Positions 1-10,497 are shown, numbered from the stretch's first letter. The stretch: DNA of 43,973 bases from Thiotrichales bacterium (GCA_026709935.1 JAPOSC010000046.1:1-43973); one strand, 5' to 3'. A program made the numbers and translations. Notes: a model not told the origin generated them from the sequence alone.

Positions 1-261
1 AGCGCTTGCCGTGAACAAGTGAGAAATGCGTATCAGGGCGTATGTGAAGAAGACGGGCATTCGGCCGCGTTTCTCACAGACCCTCGAATCGGAGCCATCC
101 AAGCATGAGTGTTTCCCCGATCCTTGCCGAGAACAAGTGAGAAATGCGTATCAGGGCGTATGTGAAGAAGACGAGCATTCGGCCGCGTTTCTCACAGGCC
201 CTCGAATCGGAGCCACCCAGGCCTGAGCGGTTCTCCAGTGCTTGCCGAGCACTGGTGAGAA
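1..261 (+). repeat. Tandem 118-bp repeat with 59-bp palindromic core
   Basis: Two full copies and the start of a third follow one another with an exact 118-bp period: GTGAGAA begins at 19, 137 and 255. Within each full copy a 59-bp core (19-77, 137-195) starts with GTGAGAAATGCG and ends with CGCGTTTCTCAC, so the ends are inverted repeats with one mismatch. The stretch after the core (CCTCGAATCGGAGCCA) and the lead-in (CTTGCCG.GAACAA) are also shared. The third copy diverges after GTGAGAA, at the 3' end of the polyol dehydrogenase gene. A related module lies at 35642-35760. The array may extend left of the window. I recognise no published family here; REP-like or MITE-like elements are the nearest analogy. 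Confidence 0.85.
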
Positions 262-263
262 CT

Positions 264-1733
264 TCAGGCAGTCGTATAGGCCCGCAAGACGGCCTCGCAA
301 CCCTCGGACCAGAGCTTTTCGAGCCAGCGTTCGAACGCATCCGCGAAGCGTGACGCCTCGGTGAGGTCGCCATAGATGGGGCGCTGCTCCAGCCAGGCGC
401 GCGGACGATCCCGCGCCGCCGTGGCGGCGGCCCGGAGCGTCTCCCAGAGCGGATCGTTCGGCTCGATGACGGAGCCGTCCTCGCGGGTGCCCTCGCACAT
501 GCGCGCCCAGAGCGCCTCGACCAGGGCAAGCCCCTCGACCGGCGTGCCGGCCGCGAGACCGTCGCGGAGAATCGGCAGCACGAAGCCCGGGTGGCGCGAC
601 GAGCCGTCGAAGGCGACCCGCCGCGGCGTATCCACGATGGCGGGGTTGGAAAAGCGGCGGGTAATCAGGTCCAGGTACGCCTCCGGCGTGAAATCGGGCA
701 CCGGTTCGACGTGAGGCATGATCTCGTCGCGCTGCACCTTGCGGAACAGGGCGTGAATCAGCGGCTGCGCCATGCACTGCGAGATGGTCGCGACGGACAG
801 GATCTCGCCGGGATGCCCGATGATCTGGTGACCCGCGTTGAGCATGCGGATCTTCATCGCTTCGTAGTCTCGGACCCGATCGGAGAAAGTGGCGCCGACC
901 CGCTCCCAGGCCGGTCGCCCGGCACAGAACTCGTCCTCGATGACCCACTGACGAAAGTTCTCGTGGGTGACGGGCACCGCGTCGTCGATACCGAACCCGT
1001 GCGAGAGGGCAAGCTCCCTCGGACCGGTCGCGGGCACGATGCAGTCGACCATCGAGTTCGGGAACGTGCAGTGCGCATCGATCCACCCGGCCAGGTCCGG
1101 ATCGGACGCCCGAGCGAGGGAGACCAAGGTCCGGCGCAGCACCGCACCGTTGCCCTGAATGTTGTCGCAGCTCAAGCCGGTGAACGGACCGATGCCCTGA
1201 TCGCGTCTGGCCCGGAGCGCCGCCACCATCGCGCCGAACGCGGTGCACGGGCGATCCGGGTGGGCGACATCGTGTCGCATGTCGGGATGCGCCGCGTCGA
1301 AGGCCCTGGTCGCGGGGTCGATGTAGTACCCGCCCTCGGTCACCGTCAGCGCGACGATGCGGATCGCAGGGTCGGCCATCCGGCGGATGAGCGCGGCGTT
1401 CCCCCCCTCGACCGGCACGTAGTCGATCATCGAGCCCACCACCTCCGCCGACGTGCCGGACGGGTCGAGCTCGATCAGCGTCGACAGGCCATCCTGCGCG
1501 AGCAGCTTCTCGCGCTGCGTCGCATCGTGTGGCCGAACGCCAGCGCCGACGATCGCCCAGTCGTGGTCGAGACCGCGCTGCATCAGCCGGTGCAGATACC
1601 AGGCCTGGTGCGCGCGGTGGAAGTTGCCGAGCCCGATATGGACGATTCCCGGAGTCAGGGCTGCGCGGTCGTAGGCGGGCCGCGCAACCCTCTCCGGCAG
1701 GGCGCTCAGGGTGGGGTTCGAGAGGCGGATCAT
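264..1733 (-). CDS. Mannitol 2-dehydrogenase family protein (polyol dehydrogenase)
   Basis: Predicted NAD-dependent long-chain polyol dehydrogenase of 489 aa that oxidises a hexitol such as mannitol, arabitol or sorbitol to the ketose in the cytoplasm. The N-terminal Rossmann fold shows GIVHIGLGNFHRAHQAW. The family K-x4-N-x2-H catalytic motif is seen as KIRMLNAGH, giving K294, N299 and H302. The length is normal for the PSLDR family (about 490). The ATG at 1733 is preferred over the one at 1754 because the family begins near this point and GGAG lies upstream. It is the last gene of the polyol ABC operon, 133 bp after the ATPase, which matches the mtlK position in Rhodobacter-type smo/mtl operons. 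Fructuronate or altronate reductase are homologous alternatives, but the transporter context favours a polyol. Confidence 0.88.
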   Translation of the reverse strand: MIRLSNPTLSALPERVARPAYDRAALTPGIVHIGLGNFHRAHQAWYLHRLMQRGLDHDWAIVGAGVRPHDATQREKLLAQDGLSTLIELDPSGTSAEVVGSMIDYVPVEGGNAALIRRMADPAIRIVALTVTEGGYYIDPATRAFDAAHPDMRHDVAHPDRPCTAFGAMVAALRARRDQGIGPFTGLSCDNIQGNGAVLRRTLVSLARASDPDLAGWIDAHCTFPNSMVDCIVPATGPRELALSHGFGIDDAVPVTHENFRQWVIEDEFCAGRPAWERVGATFSDRVRDYEAMKIRMLNAGHQIIGHPGEILSVATISQCMAQPLIHALFRKVQRDEIMPHVEPVPDFTPEAYLDLITRRFSNPAIVDTPRRVAFDGSSRHPGFVLPILRDGLAAGTPVEGLALVEALWARMCEGTREDGSVIEPNDPLWETLRAAATAARDRPRAWLEQRPIYGDLTEASRFADAFERWLEKLWSEGCEAVLRAYTTA

Positions 1734-1866
1734 GCACGCGGGCTCCGCTCGCATCCCGCCGGCCGCAGGCCGGGGCGCCTGCCCGCGCCGTCACGCGGGC
1801 ACCGGCCGGGCGAAGACCGCGCCGGTCGAGTCGGCCCGCGACGCACACCCGATGACTCCGGACGAT

Positions 1867-2871
<1,005 letters not shown>

Positions 2872-2881
2872 TGTCTCGTCC

Positions 2882-3712
2882 TCACTTCACCGCGCCGAAG
2901 GTCAGGCCGCGCACGAGCTGCTTCTGACTGAACCACCCGAGAATCAGGATCGGCGCGATGGCCATGGTCGAGGCCGCGCTCAGCTTGGCGTAGAACAGGC
3001 CCTCGGGGCTCGAATAGCTGGCGATGAAGGCAGTCAGCGGGCCGGCCTTCGCCGCGGTCAGGTTCAGCGTCCAGAACGCCTCGTTCCAGGCCAGGATGAA
3101 GTTCAGAAGCAGAGTCGAGGCGATGCCCGGAACCGCCATGGGCGTCAGCACGTACAGGATCTCCTCCCTGAGCGACGCGCCGTCCATCCGCGCCGCTTCC
3201 AGGATCTCTCCGGGGATCTCCCTGAAATAGGTGTAGAGCATCCACACGATGATCGGCAGGTTGATCAGCATCATCACGATGACGAGGCCGGTGCGCGTGT
3301 CGAGAAGCTCCAGCTCGATGAAGATCAGGTAGATCGGGTACAGCACTCCCACCGCCGGCAGCATCTTGGTCGAGAGCATCCAGAGCAGGATGTCCTTCGT
3401 CCGCCTCGACGGCACGAAGGCCATGGACCACGCAGCGGGCACCGCGACCACGATGCCGAGCACGGTGGAGACGCCGGCGATGATCACCGAGTTCAACAGG
3501 TAGCGCATGTAGTCCGAGCGTTCCTGCACCACCGCGTAGTTCTCGAGCGTCCAGTCGAAGAAGAAGAAGACCGGCGGGTCGGCGATCGCCTGCGCCTCGG
3601 TCTTGAAGCTGGTCAGGATCGTCCACAGCACCGGGAAGAAGATCAGGAGGCCGATCCCCCAGGCGATGGCGGTGTTGAGGGTCTTTCGCTGGTGCGTGAC
3701 GGCGCGGGCCAT
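2882..3712 (-). CDS. Carbohydrate ABC transporter permease (MalG/SmoG type)
   Basis: 276-aa inner-membrane permease of the MalG family with about six hydrophobic segments. The first is near residues 15-35 ([19 protein letters not shown]), then a periplasmic loop, then the transport core. The cytoplasmic EAA loop that docks on the ATPase is visible as [14 protein letters not shown] near two thirds of the protein. The start at 3712 has a strong AGGAGGA-type ribosome site in the 16-bp gap after the preceding permease gene. It forms the translocation pore together with that permease. Confidence 0.92.
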   Translation of the reverse strand: MARAVTHQRKTLNTAIAWGIGLLIFFPVLWTILTSFKTEAQAIADPPVFFFFDWTLENYAVVQERSDYMRYLLNSVIIAGVSTVLGIVVAVPAAWSMAFVPSRRTKDILLWMLSTKMLPAVGVLYPIYLIFIELELLDTRTGLVIVMMLINLPIIVWMLYTYFREIPGEILEAARMDGASLREEILYVLTPMAVPGIASTLLLNFILAWNEAFWTLNLTAAKAGPLTAFIASYSSPEGLFYAKLSAASTMAIAPILILGWFSQKQLVRGLTFGAVK

Positions 3713-3727
3713 GGCTCTTCCTCCTCC

Positions 3728-4594
3728 TCAGGCGTCTAGGTTCCTGCCCACGATGCGCATCAGGAACAGCGCCACGATGTTGGCGAGGATGATCGCGTAC
3801 ACGCCGCCGGCCGAGCCGAGCCCCACGTTCTGGCTCTCCAGCACCCGCTGGAAGATCAGGTAGGTCAGGGTGCGGGTCCCGAACGATCCCTGGGTGGTGA
3901 CGAAGATCTCCGCGAAGATCGACAGCAGGAAAATCGTCTGGATGAGCACGACGATGGTGATGGCCTGGGCGAGGTGCGGGAGGACGATGTGAAGGAAGCG
4001 CGCGAGCGGCGGCGCGCCGTCCATCTCGCCCGCTTCGAGCTGCTCGCGGTCGAGCGACTGGAGCGCCGTCAGCAGGATCAGCGTCGCGAAGGGCAGCCAC
4101 TGCCACGAGACGATCAGGGTGATGGAGAAGAGCGGGGCCTGGCTCAGCCACTCCAGCGGCGCCAGCCCGAAGAACTTCGACAGGTGCGCGAACAACCCGT
4201 TCACCGGGTCCATGAACATGTTCTTCCAGACCAGCGCCGACACCGTGGGCATCACGAAGAACGGCGCGATCACCAGGATCCGGACCACGCCCTGCCCCCA
4301 CATCGGCTGATCCAGCAGGAGCGCGAGGAGAACGCCCACCAGGACCGTGATCAGGAGCACCCCGCCGACGATGAGCAGCGTCGCCTGTACGCTCGGCCAG
4401 AACGCGCTGGAGGTGACGAAGCGGACGTAGTTGTCGAACCCGGTCCATCCCAGGTCACCGCCGCGCAGCGGCAGGTAGCGCTTGAACGAGAACCAGAGCG
4501 TCATGGTCAGGGGAACGAGCATCCAGACCAGGAGCAGGAAGACCGCGGGCGCCATCATCGCGCGGGCGGCGGATCTGGAATGCAGGGTGGCCAT
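3728..4594 (-). CDS. Carbohydrate ABC transporter permease (MalF/SmoF type)
   Basis: 288-aa inner-membrane permease, MalF/UgpA family. Hydrophobic segments include MMAPAVFLLLVWMLVPLTM near the N-terminus and ATLLIVGGVLLITVLVGVLL further on. The EAA loop reads LEAGEMDGAPPLARF. The reading frame is open upstream to 4747, but the ATG at 4594 is preceded by AAGGAGGT at ideal spacing and matches the usual family N-terminus, so the longer form is rejected. It is the second gene of the operon, about 200 bp after the binding protein; that gap allows the binding protein to be made in excess. Confidence 0.92.
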   Translation of the reverse strand: MATLHSRSAARAMMAPAVFLLLVWMLVPLTMTLWFSFKRYLPLRGGDLGWTGFDNYVRFVTSSAFWPSVQATLLIVGGVLLITVLVGVLLALLLDQPMWGQGVVRILVIAPFFVMPTVSALVWKNMFMDPVNGLFAHLSKFFGLAPLEWLSQAPLFSITLIVSWQWLPFATLILLTALQSLDREQLEAGEMDGAPPLARFLHIVLPHLAQAITIVVLIQTIFLLSIFAEIFVTTQGSFGTRTLTYLIFQRVLESQNVGLGSAGGVYAIILANIVALFLMRIVGRNLDA

Positions 4595-4795
4595 GATGCA
4601 CCTCCTTGCGGACCGGGCGGCGGCGGGTCGGAGAGAACCGTTCCTCCGGTCGGGGGGCGACGATTGCCGCCCCCCGACGCCGGGAGAATGTTTCAGGGTT
4701 TCGGGCGGAACGCTGTCTCCATCATCGGAACCTGCGGGCGCTTGCAAGCGGAGGACCGGGCCGTTCGGCGGACCGCCGAACGGCCCGGATTCCCC

Positions 4796-6115
4796 TCAGT
4801 AGCCGGCGGCTTCCATCTCTTCGGCGGTCAGGGCCTGCGCCTTCGCGAGCGCCTCGGCCGCGGTCTGCCGGCCGGCGAGCGCGGCCGAGAACTCCTGGCC
4901 CACCTGGGTGGCGATGCCCGCGAATTCCGGGATCGCGACGAACTGGATGCCGGTGTAGGGCACGGGATCGACGGTCGGCTGCGTCGGATCGGCGGCGTTG
5001 ATCGAGCCGAGCGTCATCTCCGCGAACGGGGCCGCCTCCAGGTAGGCCGGGTTCTCGTACAGAGAGGTCCGGGTGCCCGGCGGAACGTTGGCCCAGCCTT
5101 CCTTCGACGCCACCAGCGCCGTGTACTCCCGGCTGGTCGCCCACTCGATGAACTTCTTGGCCGCGCCGGTGGCATCGGAGCCGGCCGGAATCGCCAGCGA
5201 CCAGGCCCAGAGCCAGTTGCCGCGCTTGCCGAGCCCGTTGTCCGGCGCCAGAGCGAACCCGACGCTGTCGGCCACGGTGGAATCCTTCGGGTTGGTCACG
5301 AACGAGGCGGCCACGGTGGCGTCGATCCACATGCCGCACTTGCCCTGCTGGAACAGCGACAGGTTCTCGTTGAACCCGTTGGTCGAGGCGCCCGGAGGAC
5401 CGTAGTTCGTCATCAGGTCCATGTAGAAGTCGAGCGTGTTCGCCCAGGCTTCGCTGTCGAACTGGGGCTTCCAGTCCTCGTCGAACCAGCGCGCGCCGAA
5501 GGAGTTGGACATGGCGGTGATGAACGCCGCGTTCTCGCCCCAGCCGGCCTTGCCGCGCAGGCATACGCCGTAGATCTCGTTGTCCTTGTCGGTCATCGCC
5601 GCCGCCGCCTGCCTGATGAAGTCCCAGGTCGGCGCTTCGGGCATTTCCATGCCGGCCTTCTCCATCAGGTCGGTCCGGTACATCACCATGGAGCTTTCGC
5701 CGTAGAACGGAGCGGCGTAGAGCTCGCCGTCGACGGTCAGGCCGGAGCGGATCGCGGGCAGGAGGTCGTCGATATCCCAATCGGCGGGGAGGTCGTTCAG
5801 CGACACGAGCCAGCCGTTGTTGCCCCAGATCGGAACCTCGTAGGTGCCGATGGTCAGGACGTCGAACTGCCCGCCCTTGGTGGCGATGTCCTGAGTCACG
5901 CGCTGGCGCAGCACGTTTTCCTCCAGCGTCACCCATTCGAGAGCGATGTCGGGATTCCGGGACGTGAAGTCGTCCGTCAGTCCCTGCATCCGGATCATGT
6001 CGCCATTGTTGACGGTGGCAATGGTGACGGTGGTGGTGTGCGAGTCCGCGTGGACGCCGGTCGCCGCGGCGAGCGCAAGCACACCGGCGGCACGGACCAT
6101 GGTCTTCAGGTACAT
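4796..6115 (-). CDS. Periplasmic sugar/polyol-binding protein (MtlE/SmoE type)
   Basis: 439-aa solute-binding protein that captures the polyol in the periplasm and delivers it to the two permeases. The Sec signal peptide is clear: two positive charges, the hydrophobic stretch AAGVLALAAATG, and likely cleavage after VHA near residue 23. The mature part has the family look, with TIGTYEVPIWGNNGWL and LYAAPFYGESSMVMYR. The family is bacterial extracellular solute-binding protein 1. GGGAGAA lies just upstream of the start at 6115. It is the first gene of the operon, behind the promoter at 6334-6362. Confidence 0.92.
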   Translation of the reverse strand: MYLKTMVRAAGVLALAAATGVHADSHTTTVTIATVNNGDMIRMQGLTDDFTSRNPDIALEWVTLEENVLRQRVTQDIATKGGQFDVLTIGTYEVPIWGNNGWLVSLNDLPADWDIDDLLPAIRSGLTVDGELYAAPFYGESSMVMYRTDLMEKAGMEMPEAPTWDFIRQAAAAMTDKDNEIYGVCLRGKAGWGENAAFITAMSNSFGARWFDEDWKPQFDSEAWANTLDFYMDLMTNYGPPGASTNGFNENLSLFQQGKCGMWIDATVAASFVTNPKDSTVADSVGFALAPDNGLGKRGNWLWAWSLAIPAGSDATGAAKKFIEWATSREYTALVASKEGWANVPPGTRTSLYENPAYLEAAPFAEMTLGSINAADPTQPTVDPVPYTGIQFVAIPEFAGIATQVGQEFSAALAGRQTAAEALAKAQALTAEEMEAAGY

Positions 6116-6333
6116 GTGAGTTCTCCCGGAATTTCCAGATTTGCGTGACGAAGATGGATCGCGTCGCCCTTCACCGTGTCGTGGGCTTCCCGGAAACCGA
6201 TGTCGGTAGTTCGACGAGTCGGGGTCCGCACCGGTGCGTTCCGAGCGGACAAGGTTCGGGGTCGCGAATCTGCCCGAACTCCCGCCACCGGCGAGACTGC
6301 CTCGTCCTTGCGGCTCCGAGTTCGGGCCGGTCG

Positions 6334-6376
6334 ATCTAACCCACGATGATCCACCTTGTCAATATGTAAATTACAT
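6334..6376 (-). promoter_or_regulatory. Promoter and palindromic operator of the polyol operon
   Basis: Reading on the minus strand, TTGACA (6362-6357) and TTAGAT (6339-6334) are separated by exactly 17 bp. Immediately upstream of the -35 box is the palindrome ATGTAA-A-TTACAT (6364-6376), in a short AT-rich island within high-GC DNA. This is a plausible binding site for a dimeric regulator of the operon, which starts at 6115. No regulator gene is in the window next to it. The 6116-6507 interval holds no other gene that I can support. Confidence 0.55.
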
Positions 6377-6507
6377 TGATTTTCTTATTTGCAGGCAGAG
6401 CGGCAGCGCTGTTGGCGGCCACTGCTGAAGGTCGATATCGGCAGCGTCAGGCCAGGGTTGCCGTCACCGGTCTCGCGATCGGCAGGACGGCGACCAGGTC
6501 TCCGAGG

Positions 6508-6737
6508 TCACGGCCCGATCCGCAGATCCGGCCGCAGATCCGGCCGCAGATCCGGCTCGACCGAGCGGCCCGCCACCAACCGGGCGTTGACGAGGTCGTT
6601 GGCCTCGATCTTCTCCTTCCGGAGGCGGGCGGCCCTGCAATTCCAAGGATGAACCGCCGGTCCCGGCGCGCGGCATCCGGAGGAAGCGCGGACAGCACCC
6701 GCGCGACAGCCGCCGTCGGACTGTTATTGGGTGCCAA
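6508..6737 (-). pseudogene. Internally deleted sugar/nucleoside kinase (PRK/FrcK-like) remnant
   Basis: From a TTG at 6737 the frame reads a typical start of a P-loop sugar/nucleoside kinase: RVLSALPPDAARR, then ILGIAGPPASG, which should continue GKST. Near 6618 the match jumps, in another frame, to EKIEANDLVNARLVAG, which resembles the C-terminal ENDLPNARLV motif of the same family, and ends at 6508-6510. About 150 residues of the middle are missing and the joint is out of frame, so no kinase can be made. The tail has picked up three 12-bp repeats. It overlaps the 3' end of the next gene upstream by 14 bp. The position suggests a former fructose or ketose kinase for the polyol pathway. Family assignment is by motif memory only. 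Confidence 0.6.
6521..6556 (-). repeat. 12-bp tandem repeat, three perfect copies
   Basis: CGCAGATCCGGC is repeated exactly at 6521, 6533 and 6545. In the frame of the kinase remnant's tail it encodes a four-residue PDLR repeat. Confidence 0.9.
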
Positions 6738-8289
6738 CCGGCTCGGCTCTGACTTCGAGAAGATTTCGCGCTTCGCGTCCGCAGGCTACGGCGACCAAAT
6801 GCACGGACTGGTTGCGGTACTTGTCGGCGTAGCCTCGATCCCGCATCTGGGCAAACGCAATGTCCAGTGCCGCCTCTGCGTCGTCCACACTCTCTGCCAT
6901 TTTGAATTCCAGGATAAAGATCTGCTCTCCGAGATGGATCACCATGTCCGCCCGTCCATGGCTTGAGGAGTCTTCTGCCTGGACTTCCACCCCGATGGCC
7001 CGAAAGCACATGTGCAGGAGGCTCGCATACCAGGCCTCGTAGCGCGCAAGGTCGCCTGCCGCGTGCCACTGATAGGGAATACTCGACAGCCAGGCTTTGA
7101 GTTGGTCGGCGAAGTCCCCGAACTCATGTGCTTCGAGATGCGCCCGAAGGCTTCGGCCCTCCTCTAGGGGGACCCGGTTCCTCTCGTCGAGATGGGCCAG
7201 CAAGTGGTCATTGAGGCAGAGCCGCACCTCGAGATTGGGATAGTCCAGCCGGTAGAAGATCCTGTGTCCCTCCCTGCGCTCTTCCGTGATGGTCAGATAG
7301 CCGGTCTGGAACAGGAGCGCCTCGACGCCGATGTCATCTACATCGAACCTCGAGACCAACGCCATGTCGGCCATCCGCCCTTCCAATTCCATCGGGCTGA
7401 CCGACTTTTTCTTCAGTGTCTCGAACAGGAAGCGCGGCGAGCCGGTCTCGAACCAGTAGGGACGAAATTCCCGGCGGTCGAGCAGCAGTAGCACGTCATA
7501 GGGGTTATAGAGCCGCTGGTCGCCGCGCCAATGGTAGCCGTTGTACCAGGAGCGGATCTCGTCCCGGTCCAGTCCGTCAAGTTCCGGGGCGAATACCTCG
7601 CCTATATCATCGTCCGTATAGCCACAGATCGCGGCATGGCGCGGATCGAGACTGATGTCCTTGAGATTGTTGAGACCCGAGAACAGGCTGACCTTCGAAA
7701 ACATGCTGATGCCGGTGACGAAGACGAAGCGGACATGCTCGGCACTGTCCTTGATGATGCCGTAGAAACCCCGCAGATAGTCGCGGTTGGCTTTTGCAAG
7801 TTCCGGGTCATCGAGCGCATCGAGGATCGGCTTGTCGTATTCATCAACAAGGATGACCACCCGTTGACCGGTGCTGCGATGGAGGCGGTCCAGCAGGTCG
7901 AACAGACGTTCCGGCGCGGTTCGGCAGGCAGCAGCCGAAAGCCCCGCATTGCGTTCGATAACGTCCAGTTGTGTGAGAATATTTCGCTCGATATCCTCAG
8001 GTTCGTTGTACTTTCCACCGAAACTCAGTCGCAGAACGGGATGGATGACAGACCAGTCCCAGTGCTCATGGATGTCCAGCCCTTCGAACAGCGACTCTCG
8101 CCCCTCGAACAGCGCCTTGATCGTGTCCACCAGCAGGCTCTTGCCGAACCGGCGGGGCCTGGACAGGAAGTAATAGCGACCATCGTCAGTCAGTTGTCGA
8201 ATCAGCGGGGTTTTGTCGACGTAATAGAACCCCTCGCTTCGGATCGTCTCGAAGTCTTGAATACCGATAGGCAGGCGCTTGCGGTTCAT
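6724..8289 (-). CDS. AAA-ATPase-like protein with PD-(D/E)XK nuclease domain
   Basis: 521-aa protein of the widespread AAA-ATPase_like plus PDDEXK_9 (DUF1703) architecture. The N-terminal signature is LPIGIQDFETIRS...YYVDKTPLI. A degenerate P-loop RPRRFGKSLL lies near residue 50 and a Walker B-like strand ILVDEYDKPI near 155. The C-terminus carries the nuclease core GRADMVIHL with ILEFKM (E-x-K). The ATG at 8289 is chosen over an upstream TTG because the family starts with MNRKRLPIGI-like residues. The family's role is not settled; it is often multicopy and has been linked to mobile DNA. The gene stands alone, and its 3' end overlaps the kinase remnant. Confidence 0.85.
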   Translation of the reverse strand: MNRKRLPIGIQDFETIRSEGFYYVDKTPLIRQLTDDGRYYFLSRPRRFGKSLLVDTIKALFEGRESLFEGLDIHEHWDWSVIHPVLRLSFGGKYNEPEDIERNILTQLDVIERNAGLSAAACRTAPERLFDLLDRLHRSTGQRVVILVDEYDKPILDALDDPELAKANRDYLRGFYGIIKDSAEHVRFVFVTGISMFSKVSLFSGLNNLKDISLDPRHAAICGYTDDDIGEVFAPELDGLDRDEIRSWYNGYHWRGDQRLYNPYDVLLLLDRREFRPYWFETGSPRFLFETLKKKSVSPMELEGRMADMALVSRFDVDDIGVEALLFQTGYLTITEERREGHRIFYRLDYPNLEVRLCLNDHLLAHLDERNRVPLEEGRSLRAHLEAHEFGDFADQLKAWLSSIPYQWHAAGDLARYEAWYASLLHMCFRAIGVEVQAEDSSSHGRADMVIHLGEQIFILEFKMAESVDDAEAALDIAFAQMRDRGYADKYRNQSVHLVAVACGREARNLLEVRAEPVGTQ

Positions 8290-8322
8290 GGATCGCTCAG
8301 CGTCCAATCCGCTTCAGGCGTG

Positions 8323-8994
8323 TCATTCCGATTCCGTGTTTCCTGCGTCGATCGGATTGCTCACGGAGCCGAGAACGGCCGCACCATTCTTTCCGCACTT
8401 GCCGGTTTGATCGGTGGTCACCGTGATACCGACCCATTTCCCACAGTCAACCTTCCCGAGAATGTCCGCACCGCCGCGGACGACCGCGCTTCCGTAGACC
8501 TCGCCGTAAGCGAGAACGTCCGTGTCAAAGCCGATCACCTTCGCGTTTCCGTAAACCTTCGGACCTGCTCCATCTACCGAGGCACCATCCAGAATCCGGG
8601 CGTTCCCGGAGATTGTGGCTCCGTCCCAGACCGAGCTTTTTACTATCCGCGCGTTCCCGGAGACCACAGCACGATGAACCAATGAGTCCCTGACGACGAC
8701 ATTGCCGGAAACGCTGGCGTAGACAACCACACTATGTCCTTTGACAACCACGTTACCGGAAAGCATTCCCCCGCATATCACCGAATTGCTTCCAACATAA
8801 ACCGAATCCTCGACCTGTGCATCTGCAAAAAGCAGACCTCCGCCGTTAGGGTGAGGCACCCCCGCGGATATCGGTTCGCCGTTGCAGTTGACCGCATGGT
8901 ATGGCCTCGCCATCGACGCCGTCGCGGCCATCAACAGCGCGGCCGACACTGCAAGCAACAAGAGAGTTGATAGTTTCGTTGGTAGTAGTCTCAT
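8323..8994 (-). CDS. Secreted left-handed beta-helix-like protein
   Basis: 223 aa with a clear Sec signal peptide (LLLLAVSAALLMAATASMA, cleavage near residue 29). The body is built of short recurring strands such as SGNVVVKG, SGNVVVRD, SGNARIVK and SGNARILD, the repeat style of bacterial hexapeptide/LbH or polymer-forming proteins. No catalytic motif is seen. Four cysteines (CNG, ICGG, DCGK and KCGK) could form disulfides in the periplasm. It lies 33 bp before the AAA-like gene on the same strand, so the two may be co-transcribed, but no functional link is evident. Function unknown. Confidence 0.75.
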   Translation of the reverse strand: MRLLPTKLSTLLLLAVSAALLMAATASMARPYHAVNCNGEPISAGVPHPNGGGLLFADAQVEDSVYVGSNSVICGGMLSGNVVVKGHSVVVYASVSGNVVVRDSLVHRAVVSGNARIVKSSVWDGATISGNARILDGASVDGAGPKVYGNAKVIGFDTDVLAYGEVYGSAVVRGGADILGKVDCGKWVGITVTTDQTGKCGKNGAAVLGSVSNPIDAGNTESE

Positions 8995-9228
8995 TTCGGG
9001 GTTCTCTGCTCGTCTTGAGTTTCTTGTTGGAAACGATACCGAATTTCAGCGATGATGGCGATCGATCGGAACCGATGCCGCAGTGTCCGTACTGTGGCAT
9101 GAACATTTGCTCCACGGGACATTCGCGTCGAGTCGGGCGAAGCGGGCCCGGACAGCTCGGCGTCCGGGGGCCGATGCATTCGAGGCAGGCCCGGCATGTC
9201 GTCCCGACTCCGCATCCAGGGAGAGGAA

Positions 9229-10497
9229 ATGAGCGCTATCTCGGGAGGGACCGCCCCGCTGACCCGCCAGTCGATGGCTTTCGTCCTCGCCGGAGGACGG
9301 GGCAGCCGTTTGCAGGAGCTGACGGAGAAACGGGCGAAGCCGGCGGTGTTCTTCGGCGGCAAGAGCCGGATCATCGACTTTGCGCTCTCGAACGCCGTGA
9401 ATTCCGGCATCCGGCGCATCGGCGTGGCCACCCAGTACAAGGCCCACAGCCTGATCCGCCATCTGCAACTCGGCTGGAGCTTCTTCCAGGCCGAGCGCAA
9501 CGAGATGCTCGATGTGCTGCCCGCCTCTCAGCGGGTCGACGAAGGACACTGGTACCTCGGCACCGCCGATGCCGTCACCCAGAACATCGACATCATCAAG
9601 AGCTACCGAGCGCGTTTCATCGTCATTCTGGCCGGCGACCATATCTACAAGATGGACTACGGCGTCATGCTGGCGCAGCACGTCGACTCCGGCGCCGACG
9701 TGACGGTCGGCTGCGTCGAGGTGCCCCGGACGGAAGCGAGCGGTTTCGGCGTGATGCACGTGAACGAGGAGGACCACATCATCCGGTTCTTCGAGAAGCC
9801 GGCCGACCCGCCCGGCATTCCGGGCGACCCCGACCACGCCTTGGCCTCCATGGGCATCTACGTCTTCGAGACCGGTTTCCTGATCGACCAGCTCCGCCGG
9901 GATGCGGCGGATCCGGATTCTGATCACGACTTCGGCAAGAACCTCATCCCTCACCTCGTCGAGCACGGCAAGGCAGTGGCCCACCGGTTCTCCGATTCCT
10001 GCGTCATGACGGGCTCCGAGCCCCGCCCCTACTGGCGCGACGTCGGCACCGTCGATTCCTACTGGCGCGCCAACATCGACCTCACCGACTTCGAGCCCGA
10101 GCTCGACATCTACTCCCGCAACTGGCCCATCTGGACCTACGGTGAAGTAACGCCGCCGGCCAAGTTCATCCACGACGAGCAGGACCGGCGCGGCACGGCG
10201 GTGTCCTCCATGATCTCCGGCGGCTGCGTCGTCTCGGGGTCCAGCGTGCTGCGGAGCCTGCTCTTCACCGGCGTGCACTGCCACTCCTACAGTCACCTGG
10301 AAGGCGTGGTCGCCCTGCCCTACAGCGTCATCCACCGCAATGCGCGCCTGACCCGGGTGGTCCTGGACCGGGGGGTGCAAATCCCCGAAGGTCTGGTGGT
10401 GGGAGAAGATCCGGAGGAGGACGCGAAACGGTTCCGGGTGACCAACGGAGGCGTTACGCTGATCACGAAGGCGATGATCAACGCCCTGGACGGCTGA
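9229..10497 (+). CDS. glgC: Glucose-1-phosphate adenylyltransferase
   Basis: 422-aa ADP-glucose pyrophosphorylase that makes ADP-glucose from ATP and glucose-1-phosphate, the committed step of bacterial glycogen synthesis. The N-terminal nucleotide-binding loop is [10 protein letters not shown] followed by [12 protein letters not shown]. The sugar-phosphate and metal region has [12 protein letters not shown], and the substrate loop reads FEKPAD. The C-terminal part is the left-handed helix domain. The start at 9229 has AGGGAGAGGAA just upstream, so an in-frame ATG 33 bp earlier is rejected. It is the first gene of the glg operon; allosteric control is expected for the family but cannot be read from sequence alone. 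Confidence 0.97.
   Translation: MSAISGGTAPLTRQSMAFVLAGGRGSRLQELTEKRAKPAVFFGGKSRIIDFALSNAVNSGIRRIGVATQYKAHSLIRHLQLGWSFFQAERNEMLDVLPASQRVDEGHWYLGTADAVTQNIDIIKSYRARFIVILAGDHIYKMDYGVMLAQHVDSGADVTVGCVEVPRTEASGFGVMHVNEEDHIIRFFEKPADPPGIPGDPDHALASMGIYVFETGFLIDQLRRDAADPDSDHDFGKNLIPHLVEHGKAVAHRFSDSCVMTGSEPRPYWRDVGTVDSYWRANIDLTDFEPELDIYSRNWPIWTYGEVTPPAKFIHDEQDRRGTAVSSMISGGCVVSGSSVLRSLLFTGVHCHSYSHLEGVVALPYSVIHRNARLTRVVLDRGVQIPEGLVVGEDPEEDAKRFRVTNGGVTLITKAMINALDG

Noticed and set aside
1..261. CRISPR array at the left end
   Set aside because: The repeat period is 118 bp with conserved sequence throughout and no unique spacers.
6464..7069. 201-codon minus-strand frame across the kinase remnant and the AAA-like gene
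   Set aside because: Arg/Gly/Pro-rich out-of-frame reading of two better supported genes.
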